A stretch of 44,202 bases of DNA from Sulfurimonas sp. (GCA_030247515.1 JAOTSA010000006.1:1-44202), one strand, 5' to 3'. Shown: positions 1-8,942, numbered from the stretch's first letter. Notes: generated by a model not told the origin, from the letters alone. Program-made: numbers and translations.

Positions 1-792
1 ATGAAGATAGTTTTTTTTCTTTTTTTATTTGTTAGCTCTTTTTTTGCGTATGAGAACATAACTCGTTATGATGTTTATGCAACACTTTTTGGGCATGTTG
101 GATACTGTGATGTTCACATAAAAGAGGATGGCAAAAACTATGAAATCAACGTAGTTGCCCAAACCATCGATGCGGCTGCACTCCTTTTGCAAGGAAGAGT
201 TGAGAGTTTCCAGAGCAAAGGTATCATCAAAGATGGCAGATATATCCCCAAAGTTTTTATCAAAACAAAAAAGACAACCAAACGAACAAGAGTTCAAACA
301 TACACATTTAACCATGAAAAAAAAGAGGTTTTACTTGTAGAGGAGAAGATAAAACTTGTAAACAAAACCCGTTTTGACTCACAAAACTTTAGGCTTGTCA
401 CAAGGGAAGTAGAAGAAAAATCACGAAAAGATGAGCTTCTTGACCCATTTGTTGCAGATGATACGCTTAGCATCTATCTGGGAAGCAGATATGGATGTAA
501 TGGAGCAGAAAAAAAACATCTGATTTTTGCAGTTGGCGCACATAATGACAAAAATAACATCCACTATGAGTGTCTTACCGATAAGAAAAAAACTTTAGCG
601 CAACAAAAGCTACAAAGCAGTGCAGACACTCTCTACAACCTCCATGTAGAGCCGCTTGACAAAGATGAGAAAGTAGTTGATGCGCTTCTTGCTTATGACA
701 AAGATGGCTTGTTGCAAGAGGGGTTGATGGATGAAATCTTTTGGGTTGGCAGCATGAGAGCCGTGCGGGTCAGTCATAAAATTTTAAATTAG
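1..792 (+). CDS. DUF3108-like exported protein
   Basis: 263 residues. The first ~17 residues are a hydrophobic signal peptide (MKIVFFLFLFVSSFFA), so the product is probably periplasmic or envelope-associated. The rest has alternating beta-type segments with phrases such as DPFVADDTLSIYLGSRYG in the middle, which resemble the DUF3108 family, a beta-rich envelope family of unknown function. The ATG is the first base of the window, so a longer gene cannot be excluded, but the signal peptide makes this start sensible. A c-type cytochrome follows after 7 bases, suggesting one transcript. The family assignment is a resemblance by eye. Confidence 0.7.
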   Translation: MKIVFFLFLFVSSFFAYENITRYDVYATLFGHVGYCDVHIKEDGKNYEINVVAQTIDAAALLLQGRVESFQSKGIIKDGRYIPKVFIKTKKTTKRTRVQTYTFNHEKKEVLLVEEKIKLVNKTRFDSQNFRLVTREVEEKSRKDELLDPFVADDTLSIYLGSRYGCNGAEKKHLIFAVGAHNDKNNIHYECLTDKKKTLAQQKLQSSADTLYNLHVEPLDKDEKVVDALLAYDKDGLLQEGLMDEIFWVGSMRAVRVSHKILN

Positions 793-799
793 GAAAAAG

Positions 800-1198
800 A
801 TGAGAAAGATTATTGTATGGACACTTTTGGGAATTTTACAGCTTGATGCCAAAGAGATGGGAGAGTTATACTTTAGCGGCAATTGCGTCACATGCCACCA
901 CCCCGTAAAAACCATCTCCGCTCCCTCTGTTGTAGAGTTTAAAAAGAGATACACAAACGCATTTTCAGATAAAAAAGAGTTTGTAAACTATATGTCAAAA
1001 TGGGTTTTAAAACCTACAGAAAAAGGCTCACTCATGCATGACGCTATCCAAAAACATGGGCTGATGCCAGAGCTTGGGTTTGACGAGGAGACACTTAGAG
1101 AGATAGCCTCTTACATTTACGATACAGATTTTACAAAGAAAGGGGAGCTTGATAGTCTCTTTCCCAAAAAAAGTCTATCCAATCGTCCGCTTCATTGA
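800..1198 (+). CDS. Small c-type cytochrome
   Basis: 132 residues with one CxxCH haem c motif (C29-VT-C32-H33) and a later GLMPELGF segment whose Met is a plausible axial ligand. The N-terminus is hydrophobic but short, consistent with export for periplasmic haem attachment. GGAAAAAG directly before the ATG is a good ribosome binding site, and the gene starts 7 nt after the preceding stop. The redox partner cannot be told from the context. Its last 68 bases overlap the end of the convergent phosphoribosyltransferase gene, so the C-terminal ~22 residues share DNA with that enzyme's C-terminus. Confidence 0.8.
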   Translation: MRKIIVWTLLGILQLDAKEMGELYFSGNCVTCHHPVKTISAPSVVEFKKRYTNAFSDKKEFVNYMSKWVLKPTEKGSLMHDAIQKHGLMPELGFDEETLREIASYIYDTDFTKKGELDSLFPKKSLSNRPLH

Positions 1199-1586
1199 CC
1201 CAAAAATCAGGCTCATAAACAGATGTTTTTTTATAAAAAAGTGTTGCTGATTTGAACTCTATGTCTGCAAATTCAGTGGCGAAATACTCCATCACTGCCC
1301 GAAGCGTTTCGCCACTGTCAGAGATATCATCCAGCACCAAAACACGCTTAACATCCTCAAATACGCAACTGCCAAAGAGTGCTATTTTCTCCCTCTTTTG
1401 GCTTTTGTCGTAAAGTTCTGTTCTTATGCTTTGCACCGCTCTTATCTCCAAACCCTCTGCAACTGCATGAGAGAGCGTAAGCCCGCCACGTGCTATGGCG
1501 ACTATGGCATCAAAATGCTCTTTTCTCAACTTCCCAAGAAGTTTGTTTGTATCATCTCTAAAAGATTCGTAACTGTAGTATTTCAT
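1131..1586 (-). CDS. Phosphoribosyltransferase family protein
   Basis: 151 residues from the ATG at 1586. The type I PRTase signature VLVLDDISDSGETL (PRPP-binding loop with two acidic residues) and an upstream IVAIARGGL segment are clear. The family transfers a phosphoribosyl group between PRPP and a base (xanthine/guanine/hypoxanthine type), but the substrate cannot be read from sequence. A longer reading to 1631 is possible. I prefer 1586 because a TATAAT box on this strand ends exactly 6 nt upstream, which would place transcription initiation on the ATG and give a leaderless mRNA. It is convergent with, and overlaps, the cytochrome gene. Confidence 0.82.
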   Translation of the reverse strand: MKYYSYESFRDDTNKLLGKLRKEHFDAIVAIARGGLTLSHAVAEGLEIRAVQSIRTELYDKSQKREKIALFGSCVFEDVKRVLVLDDISDSGETLRAVMEYFATEFADIEFKSATLFYKKTSVYEPDFWVNEADDWIDFFWERDYQAPLSL

Positions 1587-1592
1587 ACGAAA

Positions 1593-1598
1593 ATTATA
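1593..1598 (-). promoter_or_regulatory. -10 box of the phosphoribosyltransferase gene
   Basis: A perfect TATAAT on the minus strand is followed by TTTCGT and then the ATG. The 6-nt gap predicts a leaderless transcript. There is no Shine-Dalgarno sequence between the box and the start. Confidence 0.6.
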
Positions 1599-1638
1599 CA
1601 CTGACATTGCGCAGTTTATGTGTAAAAACATAATTTTT

Positions 1639-1714
1639 GGAAGTGAGGCTTTAGCCTCGCCTAGTAAGGGTACATGGCATATAGAGTTTTGAGCGGGGCT
1701 AAAGCCCCACTTCC
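1639..1714. repeat. REP-like palindromic repeat pair (REPIN-like), family A
   Basis: Two 22-bp palindromic units face each other: 1639-1660 (reads GGAAGTGAGGCTTTAGCC...) and 1693-1714 (reads GCGGGGCTAAAGCCCCACTT...). Each unit has a GGAAGTG head and an internal stem (GAGGCT/AGCCTC or GGGGCT/AGCCCC). They are separated by 32 bases. The same unit recurs at 30767-30830 and inside priA (32380-32476). The arrangement is that of a REP doublet. No RAYT-type transposase lies in the window. Confidence 0.8.
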
Positions 1715-1746
1715 AATGGGATTTGGTATCTTAAGATGAAAATTGC

Positions 1747-1752
1747 TACAAT
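1747..1752 (+). promoter_or_regulatory. Probable -10 box for the LPP20-like lipoprotein gene
   Basis: TACAAT lies 26 nt before the ATG at 1779 and downstream of the repeat pair. AAGGA just before the start is the ribosome binding site. There is no clear -35, as is usual in Campylobacterota. Confidence 0.45.
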
Positions 1753-1778
1753 CGCTTAAGAGAAACAAAGGAATTTAA

Positions 1779-2366
1779 ATGATGATTAAAACTATTTTAT
1801 CTATTACGTTTGCAAGTCTGCTTACAGTTGCAATGAGTGGTTGTTCTAAAAATAAAGATATAGAAGTAGCGAAAAGCGTTGAAGAGTTTGGATGCAAACA
1901 AGAGGGGGTTACTGCGCCACAATGGACGTGTATCACACAATCACAAGAGTATTATGCTGGTGTTGGCATCGCTGAGAAGAGTGCCGCTGGGATGGATCAC
2001 ATGAGAAGAGTAGCGATGGCAAACGGACGTTCGGATTTAGCACAGCAGATAGAGACTCTAGTAAAAGACAAAGTGAGTCTATACACAGGCACAACAGGCG
2101 TCACGGCAACGGAGACGGTTGACAAAACTACCGAGAGCGTCACAAAACAGGTAGCAAAAGTAAACCTCAAAGACTCAAAAGCGGTTGACATGTGGACTGC
2201 TCCATCGGGTGCTATCTTTATGCTTGTTACAGTCTCTAAAAGCGAAACAAATAAGCAGATTAAGAACAACATCAGAACAAGTTTCAACAATGACCAAGCT
2301 CTATGGCAACAGTTTAAAGCAAAAAATGCGTTAGAAGGGCTTGAGAAAGAGTTTGAAGAAAAGTAG
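1779..2366 (+). CDS. LPP20-family lipoprotein
   Basis: 195 residues. The N-terminus is a lipoprotein signal ending in a lipobox (VAMSGC, Cys22), so the mature protein is lipid-anchored. The body contains YYAGVGIAEKSAAG, ALANGRSDLAQQI-like and ETVDKTTESVTKQV segments that match the LPP20 lipoprotein family known from Helicobacter and relatives. The molecular role of this family is not settled. The next gene, another lipoprotein, begins within a few bases of the stop, so the two are probably co-transcribed. Confidence 0.82.
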   Translation: MMIKTILSITFASLLTVAMSGCSKNKDIEVAKSVEEFGCKQEGVTAPQWTCITQSQEYYAGVGIAEKSAAGMDHMRRVAMANGRSDLAQQIETLVKDKVSLYTGTTGVTATETVDKTTESVTKQVAKVNLKDSKAVDMWTAPSGAIFMLVTVSKSETNKQIKNNIRTSFNNDQALWQQFKAKNALEGLEKEFEEK

Positions 2367-2378
2367 AGAGTGACAATA

Positions 2379-3071
2379 GTGAAATATCTTTTCCCATTTC
2401 TATTTTTAACTCTTTTACTTTTTAGCGGATGCTCTCAAAAAGAGGTGGTTGTTGTCGTTGAGATGCAACCAGTAGAGCAAGAGGCAAAAGTAGAAGCACC
2501 ATCCATCGTAAAAATCGATAAAGAGGCAGTTTTACGCAGCACGGTGGTTGAGAGTGCATTGCAACATCTTCATAAAAACAGTGGAAAAGATTGTTCTGGA
2601 TTTGTGGAATTGGTCAATTTTCAAAACAGTGAGCCATACTATAAATCTGGTGAGTTATCAAAATTTTATGACAATACAAATCGCTCTAAAGCCATTTTCA
2701 ATCTTATGAGAGCAAAAAACAGAGTTTTTGAAAAAGAGATTCCAAAAGTCGGAGATTTGGTCTTTTTTGAAGATACACTTCAACACTCAAAGCGAAAAGT
2801 CGGCTCATTTAACATTACCCATATTGGAATCGTAACAAAAATTGATGAGGATGGAACTATCCATTTTATCCATAACACTCAAGGCAAAAACAGAGTTGAC
2901 CAACTAAATATGAACTTTTCACAAACCCCAATCATCTCTGGAAAAAGTGTTAACAGCTATTTAAAAAAATGTGATTCTAGCACGCCAAAACAGAAGTGTT
3001 TAAGTGCTTACTATTTTACTGCATTTGCAACACCGCTTTTTGGCGAGCAAATCATACTAAGCCAAAACTAG
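2379..3071 (+). CDS. NlpC/P60-like lipoprotein (putative peptidoglycan hydrolase)
   Basis: About 230 residues from the GTG at 2379 (reads MKYLFPFLFLTLLLFSGCS). A GTG at 2370 would add three residues. I prefer 2379 because GAGAG lies 8 nt upstream and the signal then begins with a typical MKY. The lipobox LFSGC anchors it to the membrane. The body has the NlpC/P60 hallmarks in order: a catalytic Cys in DCSGFV, GDLVFF, then His in THIGIV and a later HFIHN. Such enzymes cleave peptide bonds in peptidoglycan stems. It follows the LPP20-like gene closely. Function is inferred from these motifs only. Confidence 0.75.
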   Translation: MKYLFPFLFLTLLLFSGCSQKEVVVVVEMQPVEQEAKVEAPSIVKIDKEAVLRSTVVESALQHLHKNSGKDCSGFVELVNFQNSEPYYKSGELSKFYDNTNRSKAIFNLMRAKNRVFEKEIPKVGDLVFFEDTLQHSKRKVGSFNITHIGIVTKIDEDGTIHFIHNTQGKNRVDQLNMNFSQTPIISGKSVNSYLKKCDSSTPKQKCLSAYYFTAFATPLFGEQIILSQN

Positions 3072-3091
3072 CCCATATTTAGATACAATTC

Positions 3092-3097
3092 TATAAT
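3092..3097 (+). promoter_or_regulatory. Probable -10 box for der and the downstream operon
   Basis: TATAAT lies 34 nt before the der ATG, with TAAGG at 3121-3125 as ribosome binding site. It is the only good promoter between the NlpC-like gene and 9308, where gaps are at most 12 nt. This suggests that der and the glycan genes share a transcript. Confidence 0.5.
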
Positions 3098-3131
3098 TAA
3101 CTTCTTCATTCAAAATAATTTAAGGTAACAC

Positions 3132-4625
3132 ATGAAAAAAATCGCCATCATCGGTCGTCCAAATGTCGGTAAAAGCTCGCTTTTCAACAGACTTGTTAAA
3201 AAAAGAGATGCTATCACATCTGACATCGCTGGAACTACAAGGGATGTCAAAAGACGCCATGTTGTTATCGTCGATAAAGAGGCACTTCTTTTAGATACGG
3301 GCGGACTTGACCAAGGGTGTGAACTTTTTGACAAAATCAAAGAAAAATCACTTGAAGCAGCGCATAAAGCTGATATCATCCTCTTTATGGTGGATGGAAA
3401 AAGTATCCCCGAAGATAATGACAAAAAACTCTTTTATGAACTCCAAACATTAGGCAAAGAGGTAGCTCTTGTTGTCAACAAAATCGATAACGACAAGCTA
3501 AAAGACAATCTTTGGGACTTTTACGAGTTCGGCACAGATGCGATTTTTGGCATCTCTGTTTCACATAACAGAAGCGTAAATGCCCTCTTAGAGTGGATTT
3601 ACGACAGATTGCCAGATGAAGATATCATCAAAGCGCAAGAGGAAGAAGAGGATGATGTCAACGTTGTAGAAGAAGATGAGAGCGAATACGATTTTGATGA
3701 TGCAGCGGAGTTTGACGAAGAGGAAGAGGATGACAACTTTTTCTACACAGACGAGGATGAGGAGGAAGAGGAGTTTACAGACGACTCCATCTTTGCACAA
3801 AATGACAAAATCAAAGAGTACAATCCTGAGGATGCAAACCACATAAAAATCTCTATCATCGGACGTACAAACGTCGGTAAAAGCTCACTTTTAAATGCGC
3901 TTTTAGGCGAAGAACGCTCTGTTGTAAGCAGTGTTGCAGGAACTACTATCGACCCAATCGATGAGAGCATAGAGTACAAAGACAAACAGCTTACTTTTGT
4001 TGACACAGCAGGTCTTAGACGCCGTGGCAAGATTGTAGGCATCGAGAAATTTGCGCTTATGCGTACAAAAGAGATGCTTGAAAACTCAAACATGGCACTT
4101 GTTGTTTTGGACGCAAGTGAGCCGTTTTTAGACCTTGATGAAAAAATCGCAGGTTTAGTTGACAGCAACCGCCTCGCATGTATCATCGTACTCAACAAAT
4201 GGGATATCGCAAATAGAGAAGATTATGACAAAATCATCCAAGAGGTGCGTGATAGATTTAAGTTTTTAGCTTATGCACCTATCATCACTCTCTCTGCAAA
4301 ATCACACAGACGTGTTGACAAGCTCTTTGATATGATTTTAGAGATAAACGATAACTACACACAACATATCAAAACATCTGAACTAAATGTTGTTTTAGAA
4401 AGAGCGCTTATCCGCCATCAGCTTCCAAGTATGCGTGGGCAGGTCATCCGCATCTACTATGCAACGCAGTATGAGACAAGACCGCCAAAAATCGCTATCA
4501 TTATGAACAAACCTAGAGGTCTTCACTTTACATATAGACGCTATTTGACGAACAAACTAAGAGAAGCCTTTAACTTTAGCGGAACGCCTGTTTTATTTAA
4601 GGCTAAAAAACGTGGAGAGAAGTAG
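3132..4625 (+). CDS. der: Ribosome assembly GTPase Der (EngA)
   Basis: 497 residues with two tandem G domains, the defining Der architecture. G1: P-loop GRPNVGKSS near residue 8, DTGGL and NKID. G2: P-loop GRTNVGKSS near 244, DTAGL and NKWD. A C-terminal KH-like domain follows (RGQVIRIYYATQ, PPKIAIIMN). Der acts in maturation of the 50S subunit. The linker between the G domains, roughly residues 162-225, is strikingly acidic (long runs of E and D), which makes the protein longer than typical Der proteins of about 440-460 residues. It is the first gene of the run leading into the glycan cassette. Confidence 0.95.
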   Translation: MKKIAIIGRPNVGKSSLFNRLVKKRDAITSDIAGTTRDVKRRHVVIVDKEALLLDTGGLDQGCELFDKIKEKSLEAAHKADIILFMVDGKSIPEDNDKKLFYELQTLGKEVALVVNKIDNDKLKDNLWDFYEFGTDAIFGISVSHNRSVNALLEWIYDRLPDEDIIKAQEEEEDDVNVVEEDESEYDFDDAAEFDEEEEDDNFFYTDEDEEEEEFTDDSIFAQNDKIKEYNPEDANHIKISIIGRTNVGKSSLLNALLGEERSVVSSVAGTTIDPIDESIEYKDKQLTFVDTAGLRRRGKIVGIEKFALMRTKEMLENSNMALVVLDASEPFLDLDEKIAGLVDSNRLACIIVLNKWDIANREDYDKIIQEVRDRFKFLAYAPIITLSAKSHRRVDKLFDMILEINDNYTQHIKTSELNVVLERALIRHQLPSMRGQVIRIYYATQYETRPPKIAIIMNKPRGLHFTYRRYLTNKLREAFNFSGTPVLFKAKKRGEK

Positions 4626-4637
4626 AGAAGCTGGAAA

Positions 4638-6182
4638 ATGGGTATCAGATTAAAATATATTTTTATACTCATTATCGCTCTTAACTCTCTTTTTCTATTT
4701 TATTATCAAGCTTTCATATATAGAGGTTTTTTCAACTCTGATGCGGCAATCGCAAATATCCTTGCACAAGAGATAATCAGCCAAAACTCCTACTACCCGC
4801 AAAGCTGGTGGTATGTCAATGGTGATATTTGGACTTTTTACAAACATACGTTCGCCATCATCTTCACACTTCTTGGGCTTCATGCTTACGATGTTCACAC
4901 GCTCACGGTCATCTCTTTTTTCCTCTTTTCGCTCTGGCTTACTTTTGCATATCTTCGCAAAATCGGCATAGAAGACGAGAGTATCCTTATTGCACTCATA
5001 GGTCTCTCGACGCTCTACTCCCCGATGTACATCCGTGAGGTTCTTGGAGAGAGTGCATATATCTGGTACTACAGTGCAATAATCGGGTATCTTTATGCAC
5101 TTAAACTGTTGCAAAACAGAGAAAAAACTCTTCTGGCTGCTTTTTTGATTTTCTCTATAAGTCTCTTTTTTGTTGCAGAAAATCCTAGCAGATTTGCCAT
5201 CTACTTTCTCGCACCGCTCTTTGCACCGTTTGTTCTTTTTCATGAATATATAGAGATACGTTATAAAAAATTTCTGCTCTATCTTTTTGCAGGTTTGGCA
5301 CTTGGGATACTTTACAGATATTTTATACTCCAACATATTCAGATGCAAGCGGGAGCTGAAAAAACTTTTCTTATTCCATTTGAAGAGTTGCCACAACATA
5401 TCTGGAGATCTTTTGGCGGACTTTGGAATTTTTATGGCGGAATTTGGGAAGACAAAGCTCCTTTTGTCTCCTTTGGCAGCGTGGTTATGCTACTCAAGCT
5501 TCTTTGTGCTACTGCCATCTTTTTTGCTCCGCCATTCTATGCCATTAAAAACAGAGACGCTCTTTCTGCGTTTGAGCGTTACACCATAGCTCTGGGGTAT
5601 AGTGGATTTTTTATCATCTTTGGGATTTACGCCATTACTTCTTTGCATGTAGATGGACTTTATGCCGCAAAAGAAAATATTAGATATATAATTCCATTTG
5701 TGTTGCTAATCTCTGTAGCCAACGGTATAGTTTGGAAGTTTTTTTCAAAAAGAGTGAAGTTTTTACTTCTGTTTTCAATTCTTTTATCCTATCTCTCTAT
5801 CCAAAGCACACTTCAAAAAGATGTTTCGGCTAAGATTATAGAACAAAGAGAAGAAGTTATAAAAATATTGCTTGATAACGGCGTTACTAAAGGGTATGCG
5901 CCTTATTGGCATTCACATGTTTTTACAGTATTGAGTGACAACAAAGTAGAGATAAGACCTCTTGAAGACCTAAACTACAAACGAGAAGCGGGAGCTTGGC
6001 TCTCAAGCTCTTCTTGGTATGACAAAACGGACAAAGGCGGTTCTTTTATCCTTATGCCTAGCGAGAAGATAGAACCATTCGAGAGAGCAACAAAAGAGTA
6101 CAACTTAAGAGAGCCGACCAAAACAATCACGCTGGAGAGATATAAAATCTATCTCTTTGATACAAATCCTATTACCAACTAA
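4638..6182 (+). CDS. Polytopic GT-C-type glycosyltransferase-like membrane protein
   Basis: 514 residues with about 10 hydrophobic segments over residues 8-400 and a soluble C-terminal tail of ~110 residues. The first loop after TM1 carries an acidic pair context (RGFFNSDAAIANIL), as in GT-C enzymes (ArnT/PMT type), whose catalytic Asp lies in the first periplasmic loop. Such enzymes use polyprenyl-phosphate sugars as donors on the outer face of the inner membrane. The next genes encode a polyprenyl-phosphate-type GT2, a sugar aminotransferase and a small flippase-like protein, which supports this role. I do not recognise a named family; a non-enzymatic role is possible. Confidence 0.65.
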   Translation: MGIRLKYIFILIIALNSLFLFYYQAFIYRGFFNSDAAIANILAQEIISQNSYYPQSWWYVNGDIWTFYKHTFAIIFTLLGLHAYDVHTLTVISFFLFSLWLTFAYLRKIGIEDESILIALIGLSTLYSPMYIREVLGESAYIWYYSAIIGYLYALKLLQNREKTLLAAFLIFSISLFFVAENPSRFAIYFLAPLFAPFVLFHEYIEIRYKKFLLYLFAGLALGILYRYFILQHIQMQAGAEKTFLIPFEELPQHIWRSFGGLWNFYGGIWEDKAPFVSFGSVVMLLKLLCATAIFFAPPFYAIKNRDALSAFERYTIALGYSGFFIIFGIYAITSLHVDGLYAAKENIRYIIPFVLLISVANGIVWKFFSKRVKFLLLFSILLSYLSIQSTLQKDVSAKIIEQREEVIKILLDNGVTKGYAPYWHSHVFTVLSDNKVEIRPLEDLNYKREAGAWLSSSSWYDKTDKGGSFILMPSEKIEPFERATKEYNLREPTKTITLERYKIYLFDTNPITN

Positions 6183-6194
6183 GGACTTATTATT

Positions 6195-7112
6195 ATGCAA
6201 ATAAGCGTAATATCGCCTATTTATGGATGCAGAGAATCCATTCAAGAACTTTATGAACAACTCACTTCTGTGCTACAAAAAATCTGTAGCAGCTATGAAA
6301 TCATCTTTGTAAACGATAACTGCCCTCAAAACTCATGGGAAGTAGTCTCAGAAATAGCAAAAAATGATAAAAATATAAAAGCCATCAAACTCTCAAGAAA
6401 TTTCGGACAGCACTATGCCATCACAGCAGGACTAGACTACTGTAGCGGAGCGCATGTCGTCGTTATGGATTGCGACTTGCAAGACAGACCTTATGAGATA
6501 GAAAAACTCTACAAAAAGGCCCTAGAGGGTTATGATGTCGTTCATGGAAGAAGAGTCCAGAGACAAGACAGCTTCTTTAAAACATTTACATCAAAACTCT
6601 TTTATAAAACTTTGGAGTATTTTACAGATACAGAGCATGACCATACCATCGGAAACTTTGGGGTTTACTCAAGAAAAGTAGTAGAAACCATCAAAGGGTT
6701 TAAAGAGAAAAGCAGAGATTTTTTACTGCTTGTCAAAATTGTTGGATTTAAAAAGATAGAGATTGATGTCGAGCATGACGAGAGAGTTTACGGAACATCG
6801 TCATACACACTCTCAAAAATGATAAATCTCGCCATCGACTCCATCGTATCGCACTCAAACAAACCGCTCAAACTTATTATCCAGTTAGGGCTTTTTGTCT
6901 CCGCTCTCTCTTTTTTCGTTGCGGTGGGGTTGGTGGTTGCACACTACACTTACGGTTTTAGTGTAGAGGGATGGACGAGCTTAATGGTCTCTATGTTTTT
7001 TCTCTTTGGGCTTCTTTTTGGTATCTTGGGAACGATTGGGCTATATATAGGCAAAATCTTTGATCAGGTAAAAAACCGTCCGCTTTACATCATAGACGAG
7101 ATAATCAATTGA
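6195..7112 (+). CDS. GT2 polyprenyl-phosphate glycosyltransferase (ArnC/GtrB-like)
   Basis: 305 residues. The N-terminal GT-A domain has ISPIYGCRESI, the nucleotide-sugar-binding VNDNCPQNSW region, and a metal-binding VMDCDLQDRP motif near residue 95. Two transmembrane helices lie at ~230-252 and ~262-288, as in ArnC, GtrB and DPM1-type enzymes that load a sugar onto undecaprenyl phosphate at the cytoplasmic face. The gene starts 12 nt after the GT-C gene, and its stop overlaps the TTG start of wbqC. The sugar is not readable from sequence; the adjacent aminotransferase suggests an amino-deoxy sugar. Confidence 0.85.
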   Translation: MQISVISPIYGCRESIQELYEQLTSVLQKICSSYEIIFVNDNCPQNSWEVVSEIAKNDKNIKAIKLSRNFGQHYAITAGLDYCSGAHVVVMDCDLQDRPYEIEKLYKKALEGYDVVHGRRVQRQDSFFKTFTSKLFYKTLEYFTDTEHDHTIGNFGVYSRKVVETIKGFKEKSRDFLLLVKIVGFKKIEIDVEHDERVYGTSSYTLSKMINLAIDSIVSHSNKPLKLIIQLGLFVSALSFFVAVGLVVAHYTYGFSVEGWTSLMVSMFFLFGLLFGILGTIGLYIGKIFDQVKNRPLYIIDEIIN

Positions 7113-7810
7113 AAAAAGTAGCTATTTTACAATCAAACTATATACCTTGGAAAGGGTATTTTGACATGATAAATATGGTGGATGAGTTTGTTCTTTACGA
7201 CTGCGTCCAATACACAAAAAACGACTGGCGCAACAGAAATCAGATAAAAACGCCTAACGGTGTGCAGTGGTTAACAATCCCATGCCGTTTTGAGTCCATG
7301 AACCAAAAGATAAACGAAACAAAAGTAAGCGACAAACTCTGGGCGAGCAAACATTTTAAGACAATCGTTCAAAACTACTCAAAAGCAAAACACTTTAAAG
7401 AGTACAGAGATTTTTTTGAAAACCTTTATAAAGAGGTTGCCGATGAGGAGCTTTTAAGCGTCATAAACTACAAGTTTCTAGTAGCTATAAATGAGATTTT
7501 GGATATCAAAACAAAAATCTCAAAATGTGAAGATTTTACGCTTATAGAGGGGCAAACTTCAAGGCTCGTTCAAATCTGCAAAGATGCGGGTGCAACGCAC
7601 TACATAAGCGGTCCTGCGGCAAAAGATTATCTCGATGAGAGCTTGTTTGAAGAGGCAGGTATAAAAGTAGAGTGGATGAGCTATAGCGGTTATGGCGAAT
7701 ATGAACAACTCTTCGCACCATTTGTTCACGGTGTAAGCATAATCGATTTGATTTTTAATGAGGGCAGAAATGCTACGAAATATATGAATAGTTTTAAGGA
7801 AAACAGATGA
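7109..7810 (+). CDS. WbqC-family protein
   Basis: 233 residues. The N-terminus VAILQSNYIPWKGYFDMI, followed by EFVLYDCVQYTKNDWRNRNQI, is the characteristic WbqC-family opening. The family is found in O-antigen and glycan clusters and its biochemical role is not firmly established; links to modification of amino sugars have been proposed. The start is a TTG overlapping the preceding TGA (TTGA), and the stop overlaps the next ATG, indicating translational coupling in the operon. It sits directly before the sugar aminotransferase, a common pairing. Confidence 0.85.
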   Translation: MKKVAILQSNYIPWKGYFDMINMVDEFVLYDCVQYTKNDWRNRNQIKTPNGVQWLTIPCRFESMNQKINETKVSDKLWASKHFKTIVQNYSKAKHFKEYRDFFENLYKEVADEELLSVINYKFLVAINEILDIKTKISKCEDFTLIEGQTSRLVQICKDAGATHYISGPAAKDYLDESLFEEAGIKVEWMSYSGYGEYEQLFAPFVHGVSIIDLIFNEGRNATKYMNSFKENR

Positions 7811-8940
7811 TACACTTTAACAAACCACCGCTTACAGGCAATGAAGAACGCTATGTTTTAGAAGCGATGAAAAGCAGCAAAATCTCAGGAGACGGTGCAT
7901 TTACAAAGAGATGTCACAAGTGGTTTGAAGAGAGACTTGGATGCAAAAAAGCACTTTTAACTACAAGTTGTACGCATGCGCTTGAGATGGCGGCACTTTT
8001 GCTTGACATAAAAGAGGGCGACGAGGTTATTATGCCATCATATACTTTTGTGAGTACCGCAAACGCTTTTGTGCTCAGAGGTGCGACTATCGTATTTGTC
8101 GATATCCGCCCCGACACACTCAACATAGATGAGACAAAAATAGAAGAAGCCATAACGGCAAAAACAAAAGTTATCGTACCTGTTCACTATGCGGGTGTTG
8201 CGTGTGAGATGGACACTATCATGGATATCGCATCACGACATGACCTATTTGTGGTTGAAGATGCGGCGCAAGGGATGATGAGCAGTTACAAAGGCAAAGC
8301 ACTTGGAACTATCGGGCATTTTGGTGCATTTAGCTTTCATGAGACAAAAAACTACACAAGTGCTGGAGAGGGCGGTCTTCTTATCATCAATAATGAAAGT
8401 TTTGTCCAAAGAGCCGAAATCATACGAGAAAAAGGGACAAACAGAAGCCTCTTCTTCCGTGGCATGGTTGACAAATACTCATGGGTCGATGTAGGAAGCA
8501 GTTATTTGCCAAACGATATAAGTGCCGCTTACCTCTGGGGTGGGCTTGAGAAAGCTGATGAGATAAATGAAAACCGCCTTAACTCATGGAATAGCTACTT
8601 TGAAAAACTTAGTTTTTTACAAAACGAGGGCTTTGTCGAGTTGCCAACGATTCCTGACGGCTGCATCCAAAATGCACATATGTTTTACCTCAAAGTAAAA
8701 GATTTAGAGGAGCGAACAGCTCTTTTGGATGCGTTTAAAAAAGAGGATATCGGGGCAGTTTTCCACTATGTACCCTTACATTCCGCACCAGCAGGAGTGA
8801 AGTACGGCAGATTTAACGGAGTTGATGCGTTTACGACAAAAGAGAGCGAGAGACTTGTACGACTTCCAATGTACTTTGGATTAAGCGATGACGAGAGAGA
8901 CGCCGTATGCAGCGTTATAAAATCTTTTTACGGTAAGTAA
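7807..8940 (+). CDS. Sugar-nucleotide aminotransferase, RffA/WecE-like
   Basis: 377 residues of the PLP-dependent DegT/DnrJ/EryC1 family. Visible features: substrate region TTSCTHALEMAALLL, PSYTFVSTANAF, VEDAAQG (Asp that pairs with the PLP nitrogen), and the PLP-lysine site FSFHETKNYT. The FHETKN form is that of dTDP-4-amino-4,6-dideoxygalactose transaminase (WecE/RffA), which makes dTDP-Fuc4N from dTDP-4-keto-6-deoxyglucose using glutamate. Other DegT enzymes usually read differently here. The enzymes making the keto-sugar (RmlA/RmlB) are not in the window. It overlaps wbqC by 4 bases and precedes the small membrane protein by 2 bases. Confidence 0.85.
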   Translation: MIHFNKPPLTGNEERYVLEAMKSSKISGDGAFTKRCHKWFEERLGCKKALLTTSCTHALEMAALLLDIKEGDEVIMPSYTFVSTANAFVLRGATIVFVDIRPDTLNIDETKIEEAITAKTKVIVPVHYAGVACEMDTIMDIASRHDLFVVEDAAQGMMSSYKGKALGTIGHFGAFSFHETKNYTSAGEGGLLIINNESFVQRAEIIREKGTNRSLFFRGMVDKYSWVDVGSSYLPNDISAAYLWGGLEKADEINENRLNSWNSYFEKLSFLQNEGFVELPTIPDGCIQNAHMFYLKVKDLEERTALLDAFKKEDIGAVFHYVPLHSAPAGVKYGRFNGVDAFTTKESERLVRLPMYFGLSDDERDAVCSVIKSFYGK

Positions 8941-8942
8941 TC

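Noticed and set aside
1639-1714. A rho-independent terminator rather than a repeat
   Set aside because: No T tract follows on either strand, and the same unit recurs in coding DNA (priA), so the repeat explanation is better. A side effect on termination is still possible.
4695-5399. A 234-codon minus-strand frame inside the GT-C gene
   Set aside because: Its composition is Cys/Lys-rich and random-looking, whereas the plus strand gives a coherent multi-helix protein coupled to its neighbours.
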